A stretch of 64,000 nt of DNA from CAINVV01 sp963663675 (GCA_963663675.1 OY760498.1:992001-1056000); one strand, 5' to 3'. Positions 16,478 to 25,309 are shown, counted from the first letter of the stretch. Translations and numbers: made by a program. Notes: a model not told the origin generated them from the letters alone.

Positions 16478-17497
16478 CTATAAAATCCTTCTTGAAGAAG
16501 AGTCCCTAATTATCAGAGAAGTAGTAAGAATTTCTGTTTCTGCAAAAGAAGGATCCTCCTTCCTCCTAAAAAAGAGTTCTGCTGCTTTTATCCCTATTTC
16601 CATGGTAGGGTGAACAACCGATGTGAGTTCAGGCGTGGAGAAGGTGGCATGGAATTCGTCCGCAAAGCCTACGATTCCTATTTCATTTGGAATTTTGTAT
16701 CCCCTTCTTTTGAGTTCTTTCATCACGGCAAAAATTACCATATCGTTGATCCCGATGAAGGCATCAGGAGGATTGGGGAGCGCAAGCATTTCAGTTGTAA
16801 TTGCCAAGGCCTCATCAATTTGCATGTTACCCGAACGCAACAATCCGGGATCAAAATTTAATCCTGAATTTCTCAGGCCGGAAAGGTAACCGTCGACTCT
16901 TTCTCTTGAGATATTAAGGTATTCAGGACCGGAAATAAAGGCGATGCGTTTGTAGCCTTGCTTCTGTAAATGGCCGATAATCTGAATGACTGCACGTTTA
17001 TTATCCACAACTATGCCCGGTACCAGACCTGGCAAACAGACCCGGTCGAAGAACACAAGAGGAATTTCATTTTCAATTAACTGCTTAAAATGGTCGTACC
17101 TGTCTGTTTCCCTGCTTAGGCAGACAATCATACCGTCCACCCTTGCTTTTAATAGATTTGAAACTGATTCAATCTCCTTTTCCATCGATTCGCAGGAAGA
17201 TGCCAGGAGAATGAAATAACCCCGGCTTTTTGCATAAGATTCAATTCCTGAAATTATTGATGAGTAAAAATGGGTAACCAGGTCAGGAACAATGACCCCA
17301 ATCATGTGAGTTTCCTGTTTCAGCAAACCCATTGCCAGGGGATTGGGAGTATAGTTCCTGACTTTTGCCAGTTCCTGGATTTTCCTGGTAAGCTCAGGAC
17401 TTATATCCGGATGATTCTTTAACGCACGGGAAACTGTTGAGATGGAGATGTTCAGTTCCGCAGCGAGATCTTTTAAAGACAGGTGCCTTTTGGACAT
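16478..17497 (-). CDS. LacI-family transcriptional regulator
   Basis: A 339-residue regulator with an N-terminal LacI HTH (residues 5-40, LSLKDLAAELNISISTVSRA) and a periplasmic-binding-protein-like sensor domain (IGVIVPDLVTHFYSSIISGI; FINDMV-like region IGINDMVIFAVMKELK; GIVGFADE). The frame is open 40 codons further upstream, but the conserved LacI start MSKRHLSLKDLAAEL fixes the ATG at 17497. It is divergent from fucP and lies inside the fucose gene group, so L-fucose or a derivative is the likely effector. A palindromic site at 17603-17616 in the divergent region is a candidate operator. Confidence 0.93.
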   Translation of the reverse strand: MSKRHLSLKDLAAELNISISTVSRALKNHPDISPELTRKIQELAKVRNYTPNPLAMGLLKQETHMIGVIVPDLVTHFYSSIISGIESYAKSRGYFILLASSCESMEKEIESVSNLLKARVDGMIVCLSRETDRYDHFKQLIENEIPLVFFDRVCLPGLVPGIVVDNKRAVIQIIGHLQKQGYKRIAFISGPEYLNISRERVDGYLSGLRNSGLNFDPGLLRSGNMQIDEALAITTEMLALPNPPDAFIGINDMVIFAVMKELKRRGYKIPNEIGIVGFADEFHATFSTPELTSVVHPTMEIGIKAAELFFRRKEDPSFAETEILTTSLIIRDSSSRRIL

Positions 17498-17602
17498 ATA
17501 ATATGCAAATATTGAACGGTATGAATTTACAAAACAATAAGATTTTAGCCTATTTCTCAAAAGAGAAGAGAGGAAACATGTTCCACAACATATTTTCACA
17601 CC

Positions 17603-17616
17603 TGTAAAGCTTTGCA
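17603..17616. promoter_or_regulatory. Candidate operator in the lacI-fucP divergent region
   Basis: TGTAAAGCTTTGCA is a near-perfect 14-bp palindrome (6 of 7 half-site positions symmetric) roughly midway between the divergent lacI-type gene and fucP. Its core GCAAAG/CTTTGC half-site recurs at 19532-19547. LacI-family proteins bind palindromes of this size. The central GC, where many LacI operators have CG, is a reason for caution. Confidence 0.5.
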
Positions 17617-17732
17617 AGGCACATTTTATTTGGCAAAACGGAATAGTTTCATGACTTTTGAATGGCTTATTGATGAAATAATTCAGGCTGAATATCCCGG
17701 CTAATATTCTTTAACTATCTAATTCTCGAACA

Positions 17733-18974
17733 ATGGAAATGAAGCACAAACTAACTACCAAAGAGTACCTCGTACCCTTTATCCTTATTTCTTTCCTGTT
17801 TTTCCTGTGGGGATTGGCCCATGGAATGGTGGATACTTTAGACAAGCATTTTCAACAAATTCTGCAGTTAAAAAAGTCAGAGTCCAGTATGATTCAGTTT
17901 TCACTTTACGGAGCCTATTTTGGAATGGCAATACCAGCCGGCATGTTTATGAAGAGATTCGGCTATAAAAAGGGAATTATTCTGGGACTGACACTTTTTA
18001 GTACAGGCGCTCTCCTGATTGCAAGTACGACATCCTTTGAATCGTTCTGGATATTTCTGAGTTGTCTGTTCCTTCTTGGATGCGGCCTGGCAACCCTTGA
18101 AACAGCTGCCAATCCTTATACAACGAAGCTTGGCCCGAAAGATTCTGCTGCAAGGCGTATAAATTTTTCCCAGTCATTTAATGGGTTGGCCTGGGTTATT
18201 GGTCCGCTCATTGGACTCTATATTTATGGTAACCAAAGCACTGTTGCCGGAGAAAAACTTACTTCGCTTATTTTGCCAATGGCTATTATCGGTTTGGTTG
18301 TATTGGCAGTTGCCATTATTTTTCTGGGTATGCCTTTGCCTGAGATTTCTGAGGAAGAAGCCGGACATCACGTTGCAGTAGAAGATGACATAGATAGTTT
18401 CGTACCGGATAAGCCGCTCATGAAGCAATCTCATTTTGTTCAGGGTGTTGTGGCTCAATTTTGCTATGTGGCGGCGCAGACAGGCGTTTTCAGTTACCTG
18501 ATCAATTTTGTCACAGATGAAAGCCAATATCCCCGGTTTGATGTGAAAAACGGACCATACTTTTTGTCAATAGGATTTGCATTGTTTATGATTGGCCGTA
18601 TGTCCGGAAGTTATCTGATGGGTTACTACAAACCATCCAGAATCCTAGCCCTGTATTCTGCCCTTTGTGTCATCCTTCTGCCTGTGGTAAGTTTAAATTT
18701 TGGCTGGATTTCCCTTATTTCCCTTTACGGTATATTTTTCTTCATGTCTATTATGTTTCCAACGATTTTTGCACTGGGGATAAAGGATCTGGGTCCCGAG
18801 ACGAAGAGAGCCTCTTCATTCATTGTCATGGCGATTGTGGGCGGGGCCTTATTCCCTCCGTTAATGGGCTATATTTCTGATCACTACACAATGTCAGCAG
18901 GTTTTTTCACACCGATACCATTGTTCCTGTTTATTCTCTATTATGCCTTGAAAGGACATCATGTAAAAGCATGA
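17733..18974 (+). CDS. fucP: L-fucose:H+ symporter (MFS)
   Basis: A 413-residue major facilitator superfamily permease of the FucP (FHS) family, which takes up L-fucose across the inner membrane with protons. About 12 hydrophobic helices are visible. Family features are FLWGLAHGMVDTLDKHFQQ in helix 1, FGMAIPAGMFMKRFGYKKGI after helix 2 and LGCGLATLETAANPYTTKLG in helix 4, the last being highly characteristic. It lies between the LacI-type regulator and the mutarotase. Specificity for fucose rather than another hexose is inferred from the fucI context. Confidence 0.92.
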   Translation: MEMKHKLTTKEYLVPFILISFLFFLWGLAHGMVDTLDKHFQQILQLKKSESSMIQFSLYGAYFGMAIPAGMFMKRFGYKKGIILGLTLFSTGALLIASTTSFESFWIFLSCLFLLGCGLATLETAANPYTTKLGPKDSAARRINFSQSFNGLAWVIGPLIGLYIYGNQSTVAGEKLTSLILPMAIIGLVVLAVAIIFLGMPLPEISEEEAGHHVAVEDDIDSFVPDKPLMKQSHFVQGVVAQFCYVAAQTGVFSYLINFVTDESQYPRFDVKNGPYFLSIGFALFMIGRMSGSYLMGYYKPSRILALYSALCVILLPVVSLNFGWISLISLYGIFFFMSIMFPTIFALGIKDLGPETKRASSFIVMAIVGGALFPPLMGYISDHYTMSAGFFTPIPLFLFILYYALKGHHVKA

Positions 18975-19091
18975 TAAGTTCAGCGATTGGTAAAGAGTTA
19001 TGAATTATGAATTATGAGATAATGTGTTCATAAATAATTAGTTATAAATGTATTTTCGGAAATTTGAGGACTTTGGAAAATAGAATTATTC

Positions 19092-19445
19092 ATGGAAAAT
19101 TTATACAAAAGATATTGTAAAACCTTGTTGCTCAAGGCTGATCCCCAATTGATCGAAGAATATAAAAAGGTACATGCCCCGGGTGCTGCCTGGCCTGAGA
19201 TTACTGCAGGGATGCGCGAGGTCGGAATTCTTGATATGGAAATCTATATTCATGGTAACAGGTTGTTTATGATCATGGATACAGTTTCCGATTTTGACCA
19301 CGACCTTGCAATGGCGGAGTTAGCATCGAAACCAGGACAAAGTGAATGGGAAGCCTATGTTTCCAGGTTTCAGCAGACTTCGGCTGAAGCAACAGCCGAT
19401 GAAAAGTGGCAGGTGATGGAAAGAATCTACAAGCTGGATAAATAG
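19092..19445 (+). CDS. L-rhamnose/L-fucose mutarotase (RhaM/DUF718 fold)
   Basis: A 117-residue protein of the RhaM family, which interconverts alpha and beta anomers of 6-deoxyhexoses in the cytosol. The likely catalytic residues of RhaM correspond to Tyr24 and His28 in EEYKKVHAPGAAWPEI and a late Trp near residue 107 (DEKWQVMERIYKL). The length is close to E. coli RhaM (104 residues) with a slightly longer loop. Context with fucI and fucP suggests L-fucose as substrate. It is not homologous in sequence to the E. coli FucU type as far as I can tell. Confidence 0.88.
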   Translation: MENLYKRYCKTLLLKADPQLIEEYKKVHAPGAAWPEITAGMREVGILDMEIYIHGNRLFMIMDTVSDFDHDLAMAELASKPGQSEWEAYVSRFQQTSAEATADEKWQVMERIYKLDK

Positions 19446-19769
19446 CATAAACATTTGCTGATTCAGGTTTTTTGAAATTCCCTGACCTATAAAAAGGTGT
19501 TTAACAACATTTTTTCCTGACACAAAGGTTTGCGCAAAGCTTTGCGCTATTTTGCTGTATTTGAATCCTTTGTTTAGAAGTTTTTTGTACTGATCTTTGT
19601 TTTGGAAGGATTGAAAGGTCCCAGGTATTTTTTCATTTTAGAGTGATTTTCAAATCATTTTAACTGTTATGATTTCAATGAAAGAAAATTGCATTCACCC
19701 CGACCTGTTGAAACGAATTCAAAGAATTATTTTAAACTCATTTGTCATAAAAATCAAAAATTGATAGGT
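19446..19769. other. 324-bp intergenic region with a palindrome
   Basis: Separates the mutarotase from the epimerase gene. It holds the 16-bp palindrome at 19532-19547 described separately and an AT-rich stretch before the epimerase start. I find no convincing terminator or full promoter consensus, and no open frame worth calling beyond an in-frame extension of the epimerase that lacks conservation. Confidence 0.5.
19532..19547. promoter_or_regulatory. Perfect 16-bp palindrome, candidate LacI-type operator
   Basis: GCGCAAAGCTTTGCGC is a perfect palindrome. Its core GCAAAGCTTTGC shares 11 of 12 bases with the site in the lacI-fucP divergent region (GTAAAGCTTTGC). It lies 238 bp before the epimerase start, between two parts of the fucose region, which suggests the same regulator binds both. 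Confidence 0.5.
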
Positions 19770-20744
19770 ATGAAAAGAATTGTCGTTGCCGGAGCTGGTG
19801 GCTTTATAGGCGGCCATTTGACCAGAAAGTTGAAGGATATGGGGCATCATGTTCGTGCGGTTGATAAAAAGCCGGTGAACCAATGGTACCAGGTACACAA
19901 AGATGTTGATAATCTTGTACTTGATCTTAATATTAAGGAAAATTGTTATACAGCGTTGAACGGATTCAATGAGGTATTTAATCTTGCTGCAGATATGGGT
20001 GGTATGGGTTTTATTGAGAAACACAAGGCAGAATGCATGCTGAGCGTATTGATCAATACCCATTTACTGATGGCGGCAAGGGACTTAGGTATTGATCGCT
20101 TCTTTTATGCATCTTCAGCATGTGTTTACAATGGCGAAAAGCAACAGGATGTAAACAATCCGGGATTAAAGGAAGCTGATGCCTATCCTGCCCAGGCTGA
20201 GGATGGCTATGGATGGGAAAAACTGTTCTCAGAAAGAATGTGCAGGCATTTCCGCGAAGATTTTGGTATAAATACACGGGTTGCCCGTTTCCATAATGTA
20301 TATGGACCTCACGGCACCTGGGATGGAGGCAGGGAAAAAGCTCCTGCCGCCATGTGCAGGAAAGTCCTGGAAGCAGAATTGTATGGCAAAGATGAGATCA
20401 ATATATGGGGAGACGGCGAACAAACTCGCAGTTTCATGTATATTACCGAATGTGTTGAAGGGATACTTAAAATCATGTACAGTGATATTATTGAGCCAAT
20501 TAACCTGGGAAGCTCTGAAATGGTATCCATTAATCAACTCGTCGACATTGTTGAGAATATTGCTGGAATTAAGCTGAAAAGGACCTATGACCCTGATGCA
20601 CCAAAAGGTGTTCGCGGTCGCAACAGTGACAATACCCTTATCCTGGAACTGTTGGGATGGGAACCCACTTTACCCCTTTCTGCCGGCATGAAGGAAACCT
20701 ATGACTGGATCAAAACTCAAATGGTTAGTGGCGGGATAAAATAA
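19770..20744 (+). CDS. NAD-dependent sugar-nucleotide epimerase, GDP-mannose 3,5-epimerase-like
   Basis: A 324-residue extended SDR. The NAD site is GAGGFIGGH (residues 8-16) and the catalytic triad is in FYASSACVY and the YGWEK motif. Several long motifs match the plant GDP-D-mannose 3,5-epimerase (GME), notably NLAADMGGMGFIE, ARFHNVYGPHGTWDGGREKA, WGDGEQTRSFMYI and GVRGRNSDNTLI. GME converts GDP-mannose to GDP-L-galactose and GDP-L-gulose. The start at ATG 19770 follows directly with the Rossmann motif; a 27-codon upstream extension has no conservation. It is followed by a nucleotidyltransferase-kinase fusion, which together would suit a nucleotide-sugar route. The true substrate is not certain. 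Confidence 0.85.
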   Translation: MKRIVVAGAGGFIGGHLTRKLKDMGHHVRAVDKKPVNQWYQVHKDVDNLVLDLNIKENCYTALNGFNEVFNLAADMGGMGFIEKHKAECMLSVLINTHLLMAARDLGIDRFFYASSACVYNGEKQQDVNNPGLKEADAYPAQAEDGYGWEKLFSERMCRHFREDFGINTRVARFHNVYGPHGTWDGGREKAPAAMCRKVLEAELYGKDEINIWGDGEQTRSFMYITECVEGILKIMYSDIIEPINLGSSEMVSINQLVDIVENIAGIKLKRTYDPDAPKGVRGRNSDNTLILELLGWEPTLPLSAGMKETYDWIKTQMVSGGIK

Positions 20745-20884
20745 TGAGTGAAAGACGGCGGCAAACCTGAATTCAGGTTGCTGTTGTCTGTTTTACCTGG
20801 TACATACAGGTCATTTCAATGTAGCAATAAAGCAAAAATGCAGTACTCTGACTGTTAAATTTGCGGAACCAATGAAAACTATCC

Positions 20885-22021
20885 ATGAGCGATAAAAAAG
20901 TCCTGGTCAGCGGATGTTATGACCTGCTTCATGCCGGGCATGTCGCCTTTTTTAAAACTGCCTCGCAATATGGCAAATTGTATGTCAGCGTCGGTCAGGA
21001 TGAAAACCTCTTAAAGTTAAAAGGGAAAAAACCATATTTTACCCAGGATGAAAGGGTGTACATGGTAGGCGCTGTCCGGTATGTAACCGAAGCATTCGTT
21101 GCCTCAGGTGAGGGCATGCTTGATTTTGAAGAGGACATGAGACGCATTAAACCTGATTATTTTGTTGTGAATTCAGATGGATATTCTGAAGGGAAAAAGC
21201 AGCTTTGTGATGAAAACAATGTAGAACTGATTGTTTTGGAACGAACTCCGGACGAAGGGCTTCCTGCAAGATCCAGTTCTCAATCTAAAAAAGATCTCAA
21301 ATTTCCATACAGGTTGTGCCTTGCCGGAGGATGGATGGATCAGGCATGGGTTTCTGAAATTCACCCCGGATCATGTGTTGTCGTGCAAATCTGGCCTGAC
21401 CACGATTTTAATGATCGTTCCGGAATGGCCACAAGCTCACGCAAAATTGCCTTTGAACTTTGGGGAAACAATTTTCCTGCCGGGGACCAGGTCCGCAATG
21501 CCAAACTTCTATTTGGCGCTGAAAATCCTCCCGGATCCGAATATATTTCGGGTTCTCAGGATCAGCTTGGAATATTATTGCCTGGAGCAAACCGGCTTGA
21601 TTATAATGGAAAATTCTGGCCCTATCATATTGAATCTATGGTTGATTCTGAAACTTGCGAATGGTTATCGGAAGTATTGCAACTTGTTCCGCTGGCACCT
21701 CGTCCTGAAGGTTACAATCCGTTGGTAGAAAAATATCTTTCTGTTGAAAATGTCAGGGATTTGGGCAAGTCAGGAGAATTGTGCTGGGAAGGGATCGTTG
21801 AACGAAACATTAAAAAATTGGGGGAGGGGATGAAGCAAACATTTCTCTGCTGGAGGAAGATATTGCCATACACTGTGCCGGACTGGGTCTTAAATGAGCT
21901 GGAATCCAATTGGTTCCCTTATTTCCCTGGAGCCATTACCTCCGGAAGCGGTGGCGGCTACATAATAGTTGCTTCTGAAAAAGCAATTCCGGGGGCATTG
22001 AAAATCAAGGTAAAATATTAG
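20885..22021 (+). CDS. Cytidylyltransferase-like plus GHMP-kinase-like fusion protein
   Basis: A 378-residue two-domain protein. Residues 1-130 form a nucleotidyltransferase of the HldE/TagD type with the signature GCYDLLHAGHV (10-20) and a late SSSQSKK segment (130-136) where the family has its ISTT-like motif. Residues about 140-378 resemble a GHMP sugar kinase, with AGGWMDQ (147-153, compare GGWTD of fucokinase-type kinases), SGMATSSRKIA (169-179, in place of the phosphate-binding motif) and the C-terminal SGSGGGYII (343-351). Such a fusion could phosphorylate a sugar at C1 and load it on a nucleotide, as Fkp does for fucose, but the domain order and type differ from Fkp. I do not recognise a characterised orthologue. 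It follows the GME-like epimerase by 140 bp. Confidence 0.65.
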   Translation: MSDKKVLVSGCYDLLHAGHVAFFKTASQYGKLYVSVGQDENLLKLKGKKPYFTQDERVYMVGAVRYVTEAFVASGEGMLDFEEDMRRIKPDYFVVNSDGYSEGKKQLCDENNVELIVLERTPDEGLPARSSSQSKKDLKFPYRLCLAGGWMDQAWVSEIHPGSCVVVQIWPDHDFNDRSGMATSSRKIAFELWGNNFPAGDQVRNAKLLFGAENPPGSEYISGSQDQLGILLPGANRLDYNGKFWPYHIESMVDSETCEWLSEVLQLVPLAPRPEGYNPLVEKYLSVENVRDLGKSGELCWEGIVERNIKKLGEGMKQTFLCWRKILPYTVPDWVLNELESNWFPYFPGAITSGSGGGYIIVASEKAIPGALKIKVKY

Positions 22022-22275
22022 TAATACATGGAAAAGTCATTGCCTCATAATGGCAGCTGGTTTCTTTATCCGATTCTTGCCCGAAAGCAGGGTGAAAAAA
22101 CTGGTTTATTTCGAACTTTGGGATCGGATGGAAAATGGTCGGACACGCATTAAAACATTGATTTAAAGGCACTTACAAATATTTATAAATAATTGATCTT
22201 CAGCCATTTATGATACGCTTGATTGAGTTCCTGACTTATTTGTAAAATATTCATGCATAGCCGTTTAAATAGCCT

Positions 22276-23682
22276 ATGAGACGCAGAGAACTGATAAAAT
22301 CGACAGCAGCACTGGCATTTATGCCGTTTCTATCTACAGGTGGAAGAGCCATGTCCCGTGTTTTGATAAACCATGTAGGCGAGAACAGAACCGGCGAAAT
22401 TCCAAGGTTTGGTGACGGGCGTGACTGGTTTTTTACCAGGCGGTATGGTATGTTCGTTCACTGGGGTTTGTATTCCATTCCCGGATGGCACGAACAGCAT
22501 CAATGGAGGGCACGGGTACCGAGGGTTGAATATGTCAAACTTGCTGATCAATGGAATCCCAAAAAATTCAATCCTGATGAATGGCTTGATCTGATGGAAG
22601 AATCCGGGATGAAATACATCACTATCACCACCAAGCACCACGATGGTTTTTGTCTTTGGGACAGCCGGCAGACAAGTTTCAACACCATGAACACTCCCTA
22701 CAAAAAAGATGTAATCGGAATGCTTTCCGATGCTTGCCACAAACGGAAGATGCCATTGTGCCTGTATTACTCCATTGCTGACTGGAACCATCCAAACTAC
22801 CCTAACCAGGGAAGGCACCATGAATTGCCACTTCAACCACAAGATACACCTGACTGGGATAAATACATGTTTTTTCTGAAGGAACAGGTGAGGGAACTTT
22901 GTGCCAACTATGGCGAAATTCATGGGTTCTGGTGGGATATGAATGTTCCGGTTTACAAGGACCCGACTGTAAATGACATGATACGGAAGCTTCAGCCTAA
23001 AGCGGTGATTAACAACCGCGGTTTTGATGACGGAGATTTTGGTACACCTGAACGTGATTATGATAATGTTGCGTCTGAGGCAAAAAAATTTGAAAAGCCG
23101 GTAGAGGCTTGTCAATCCGTAGGAATGGAAAGTTGGGGATTCAAAAAAGATGAGGATTATTATTCGGATCGACACCTGGTAAGCAGTATTGACAGGTACC
23201 TGGCAAGGGATGCCAATTATTTGCTGAATGTTGGTCCGACCGGGGAAGGTACGATTCCGTCTGAGGCTGCCTCCATCCTGAAAAGAATCGGTAAATGGAA
23301 GAAGTCGGTAGAACAGTCTTTCCTGAATGTTCAACTCGACAGCGAAATAATAAATATTCCGGGAGTACTCATTACGAAACAAGAGCGGACGCTTTTTATA
23401 CATTTAAATAAAGCCCTTGTGGGGAATGGTCTTAAGCTTAAGCCTGTCAATGTGTTACCAGTAAAGGCCACCTTGCTGAATGATGGCAGTCCTCTTGACT
23501 GCGTGGTAAATTTGTGTCCAAGTGATCACCTCTCTCAACAACCATACCTTAGGTTGCGGAATCTGCCAGCCAACGAAATGGCTAATACTGTACTGGTTGT
23601 CAAACTGGTGTTTGACAAGCCACTGGATCAGATTATCATAGCCAAAAAGAATCCAGAAACGGATACTGTATTGAATAACTAA
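22276..23682 (+). CDS. Alpha-L-fucosidase, GH29, Tat-like signal
   Basis: A 468-residue GH29 glycosidase that releases L-fucose from glycans. The N-terminus RRRELIKSTAALAFMPFL resembles a twin-arginine export signal. Catalytic-domain motifs are MFVHWGLYS (59-67), TKHHDGFCLWDS (119-130) and FWWDMN, in which Asp221 is the likely nucleophile. A beta-sandwich-like region follows after about residue 340. No type IX C-terminal sorting domain is apparent, so a periplasmic location is likely. A second, dissimilar GH29 gene follows 47 bp downstream, and the sugar released would feed fucP and fucI of the same region. Confidence 0.93.
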   Translation: MRRRELIKSTAALAFMPFLSTGGRAMSRVLINHVGENRTGEIPRFGDGRDWFFTRRYGMFVHWGLYSIPGWHEQHQWRARVPRVEYVKLADQWNPKKFNPDEWLDLMEESGMKYITITTKHHDGFCLWDSRQTSFNTMNTPYKKDVIGMLSDACHKRKMPLCLYYSIADWNHPNYPNQGRHHELPLQPQDTPDWDKYMFFLKEQVRELCANYGEIHGFWWDMNVPVYKDPTVNDMIRKLQPKAVINNRGFDDGDFGTPERDYDNVASEAKKFEKPVEACQSVGMESWGFKKDEDYYSDRHLVSSIDRYLARDANYLLNVGPTGEGTIPSEAASILKRIGKWKKSVEQSFLNVQLDSEIINIPGVLITKQERTLFIHLNKALVGNGLKLKPVNVLPVKATLLNDGSPLDCVVNLCPSDHLSQQPYLRLRNLPANEMANTVLVVKLVFDKPLDQIIIAKKNPETDTVLNN

Positions 23683-23729
23683 TAATTAACCAATAAGTGC
23701 ACATTTTAATCAAATTAAAACCAATTCAT

Positions 23730-25241
23730 ATGAGACAATTTAATCAGGGAAAGGTATGGAAAGTATTTCTCCTGACTGTTGGGATGATACTGTCATTTAC
23801 CGGTTTGTATGCACAAAAATTTGAACCAACGATTGAATCTTTCAAACAATACAGTTATCCTGACTGGTTCCGTGACGCAAAATTCGGCATCTGGGCCCAC
23901 TGGGGTCCGCAGGCGGTTCCAAGACAGGGAGACTGGTACGCTAAGAAAATGTATCTGGAAAATGATAATGATTATAAATATCATGTTGCCCATTATGGCC
24001 ATCCCTCAAAATTTGGATACAAGGATATTATTCCGCTCTGGAAGGCGGAGAGGTGGGATCCTGAAAAACTGATGGCTCTTTATAAAAAGGCAGGAGCCAG
24101 GTATTTCGTAAGTATGGGAACTCATCATGATAATTTCTTTTTGTGGAATTCGAAGATTCACAAATGGAACTCTGTGAATATGGGACCTAAAAAAGATGTA
24201 GTTGGCTTGTGGCAGCAAGCTGCCAAAAAAGAGGGATTGCGTTTTGGCGTGTCAGAGCATCTTGGTGCCAGCTATACGTGGTTTCAGTCCAGCCGTGGTG
24301 CCGACAAAGCCGGTCCGATGGCCGGAGTCCCATATGACGGAACCAATCCGGAATTTGAAGATCTGTATCATCCCAAAACTGCACCAGAAGACAAAGCCTG
24401 GCTGACAACCAATCCCGAGAACCAAAAAAACTGGCTTTCGTGCATTACAGAACTTATTGACAATTACCAACCTGATCTGCTGTATTCAGATAGTGAACTT
24501 CCATTTGGTGATGTTGGTCGAACTATGCTTGCCCACTTCTATAACCAGGATATCGTCAAAAACGGAGGGAAACTGGAGGCTGTTTACACTGCCAAATTGC
24601 GAGCTTCAGAAGGCCGCTGGGTTCAGGATCTTGAGCGGGGAACTATGGATTCGATAAGCCCTTACCCCTGGCAAACAGATACTTCCATCGGGGACTGGTA
24701 CTATCGTACAGGACAAAAATACATGACGGGAACACAGGTGATTCAAATGCTGGTTGATATTGTCAGCAAAAACGGAAACCTGCTGCTCAATGTTGTACAA
24801 ACACCGGAGGGTGATCTGGAACCCGATGTAATGAATATACTTAATGATATTGCCGCATGGATTCCGGTGAACGGGGAAGGAATTTACGGTACACGTCCCT
24901 GGAAAATTTATGGAGAAGGTCCTGCCACAGTTAAGCAACAGGTAAAAGGACGTTTTGGCGGATTAAAAGATGTGAGGTCCTATGAATCTGCAGATATCAG
25001 GTTTACTACCAAAGGTGAGACGCTTTACGCTTTCTGCATGGGTGTTCCTGTATCCGATGTAAAAATCGTTTCATTGGGCAAAAATTCCAAACTGTCAAAA
25101 AGAGAAATCGCCTCAGTCAGGTTGCTTGGCAGCAGCGACAAACTATCATGGAAACAGGAAAATGATGCCCTGGTAATCTCCAAACCGTCGAAACTTCCTG
25201 AATGGCCAGTGATAACATTTAAAATTGAATTCAAAAAATAG
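23730..25241 (+). CDS. Alpha-L-fucosidase, GH29, second type
   Basis: A 503-residue GH29 enzyme with a Sec-type signal peptide (MRQFNQGKVWKVFLLTVGM, then a hydrophobic core ending LYAQ). Motifs are KFGIWAHWGPQAV, MGTHHDNFFLW (near 129-139) and LLYSDSELPFG, where Asp254 is the likely nucleophile. This last motif differs from the WWD type in the preceding gene, so the two probably represent different GH29 subfamilies with different linkage preference. The ATG at 23730 is chosen because the signal peptide starts there; the frame is open 11 codons further up. A terminator hairpin follows at 25275-25309. Confidence 0.93.
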   Translation: MRQFNQGKVWKVFLLTVGMILSFTGLYAQKFEPTIESFKQYSYPDWFRDAKFGIWAHWGPQAVPRQGDWYAKKMYLENDNDYKYHVAHYGHPSKFGYKDIIPLWKAERWDPEKLMALYKKAGARYFVSMGTHHDNFFLWNSKIHKWNSVNMGPKKDVVGLWQQAAKKEGLRFGVSEHLGASYTWFQSSRGADKAGPMAGVPYDGTNPEFEDLYHPKTAPEDKAWLTTNPENQKNWLSCITELIDNYQPDLLYSDSELPFGDVGRTMLAHFYNQDIVKNGGKLEAVYTAKLRASEGRWVQDLERGTMDSISPYPWQTDTSIGDWYYRTGQKYMTGTQVIQMLVDIVSKNGNLLLNVVQTPEGDLEPDVMNILNDIAAWIPVNGEGIYGTRPWKIYGEGPATVKQQVKGRFGGLKDVRSYESADIRFTTKGETLYAFCMGVPVSDVKIVSLGKNSKLSKREIASVRLLGSSDKLSWKQENDALVISKPSKLPEWPVITFKIEFKK

Positions 25242-25274
25242 CGCACCAGGATACTTCCGGATAAGAAAACTAGG

Positions 25275-25309
25275 ATAGGTCAGTAGATTTTCAGGATTTT
25301 CTGACCTAT
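25275..25309 (+). terminator. Terminator after the fucosidase pair
   Basis: ATAGGTCAG (25275-25283) and CTGACCTAT (25301-25309) form a perfect 9-bp stem around a 17-nt loop, followed by TTTTGATTT. It closes the fucose region. Confidence 0.7.

Noticed and set aside
19000..19019. TTATGAAT tandem copies after fucP
   Set aside because: Two to three short copies only; simple-sequence repeat without evident function.
22330..23403. 357-codon open frame on the minus strand opposite the first fucosidase
   Set aside because: It is fully antisense to a gene with clear GH29 motifs, has no recognisable family and an amino-acid make-up typical of shadow frames.
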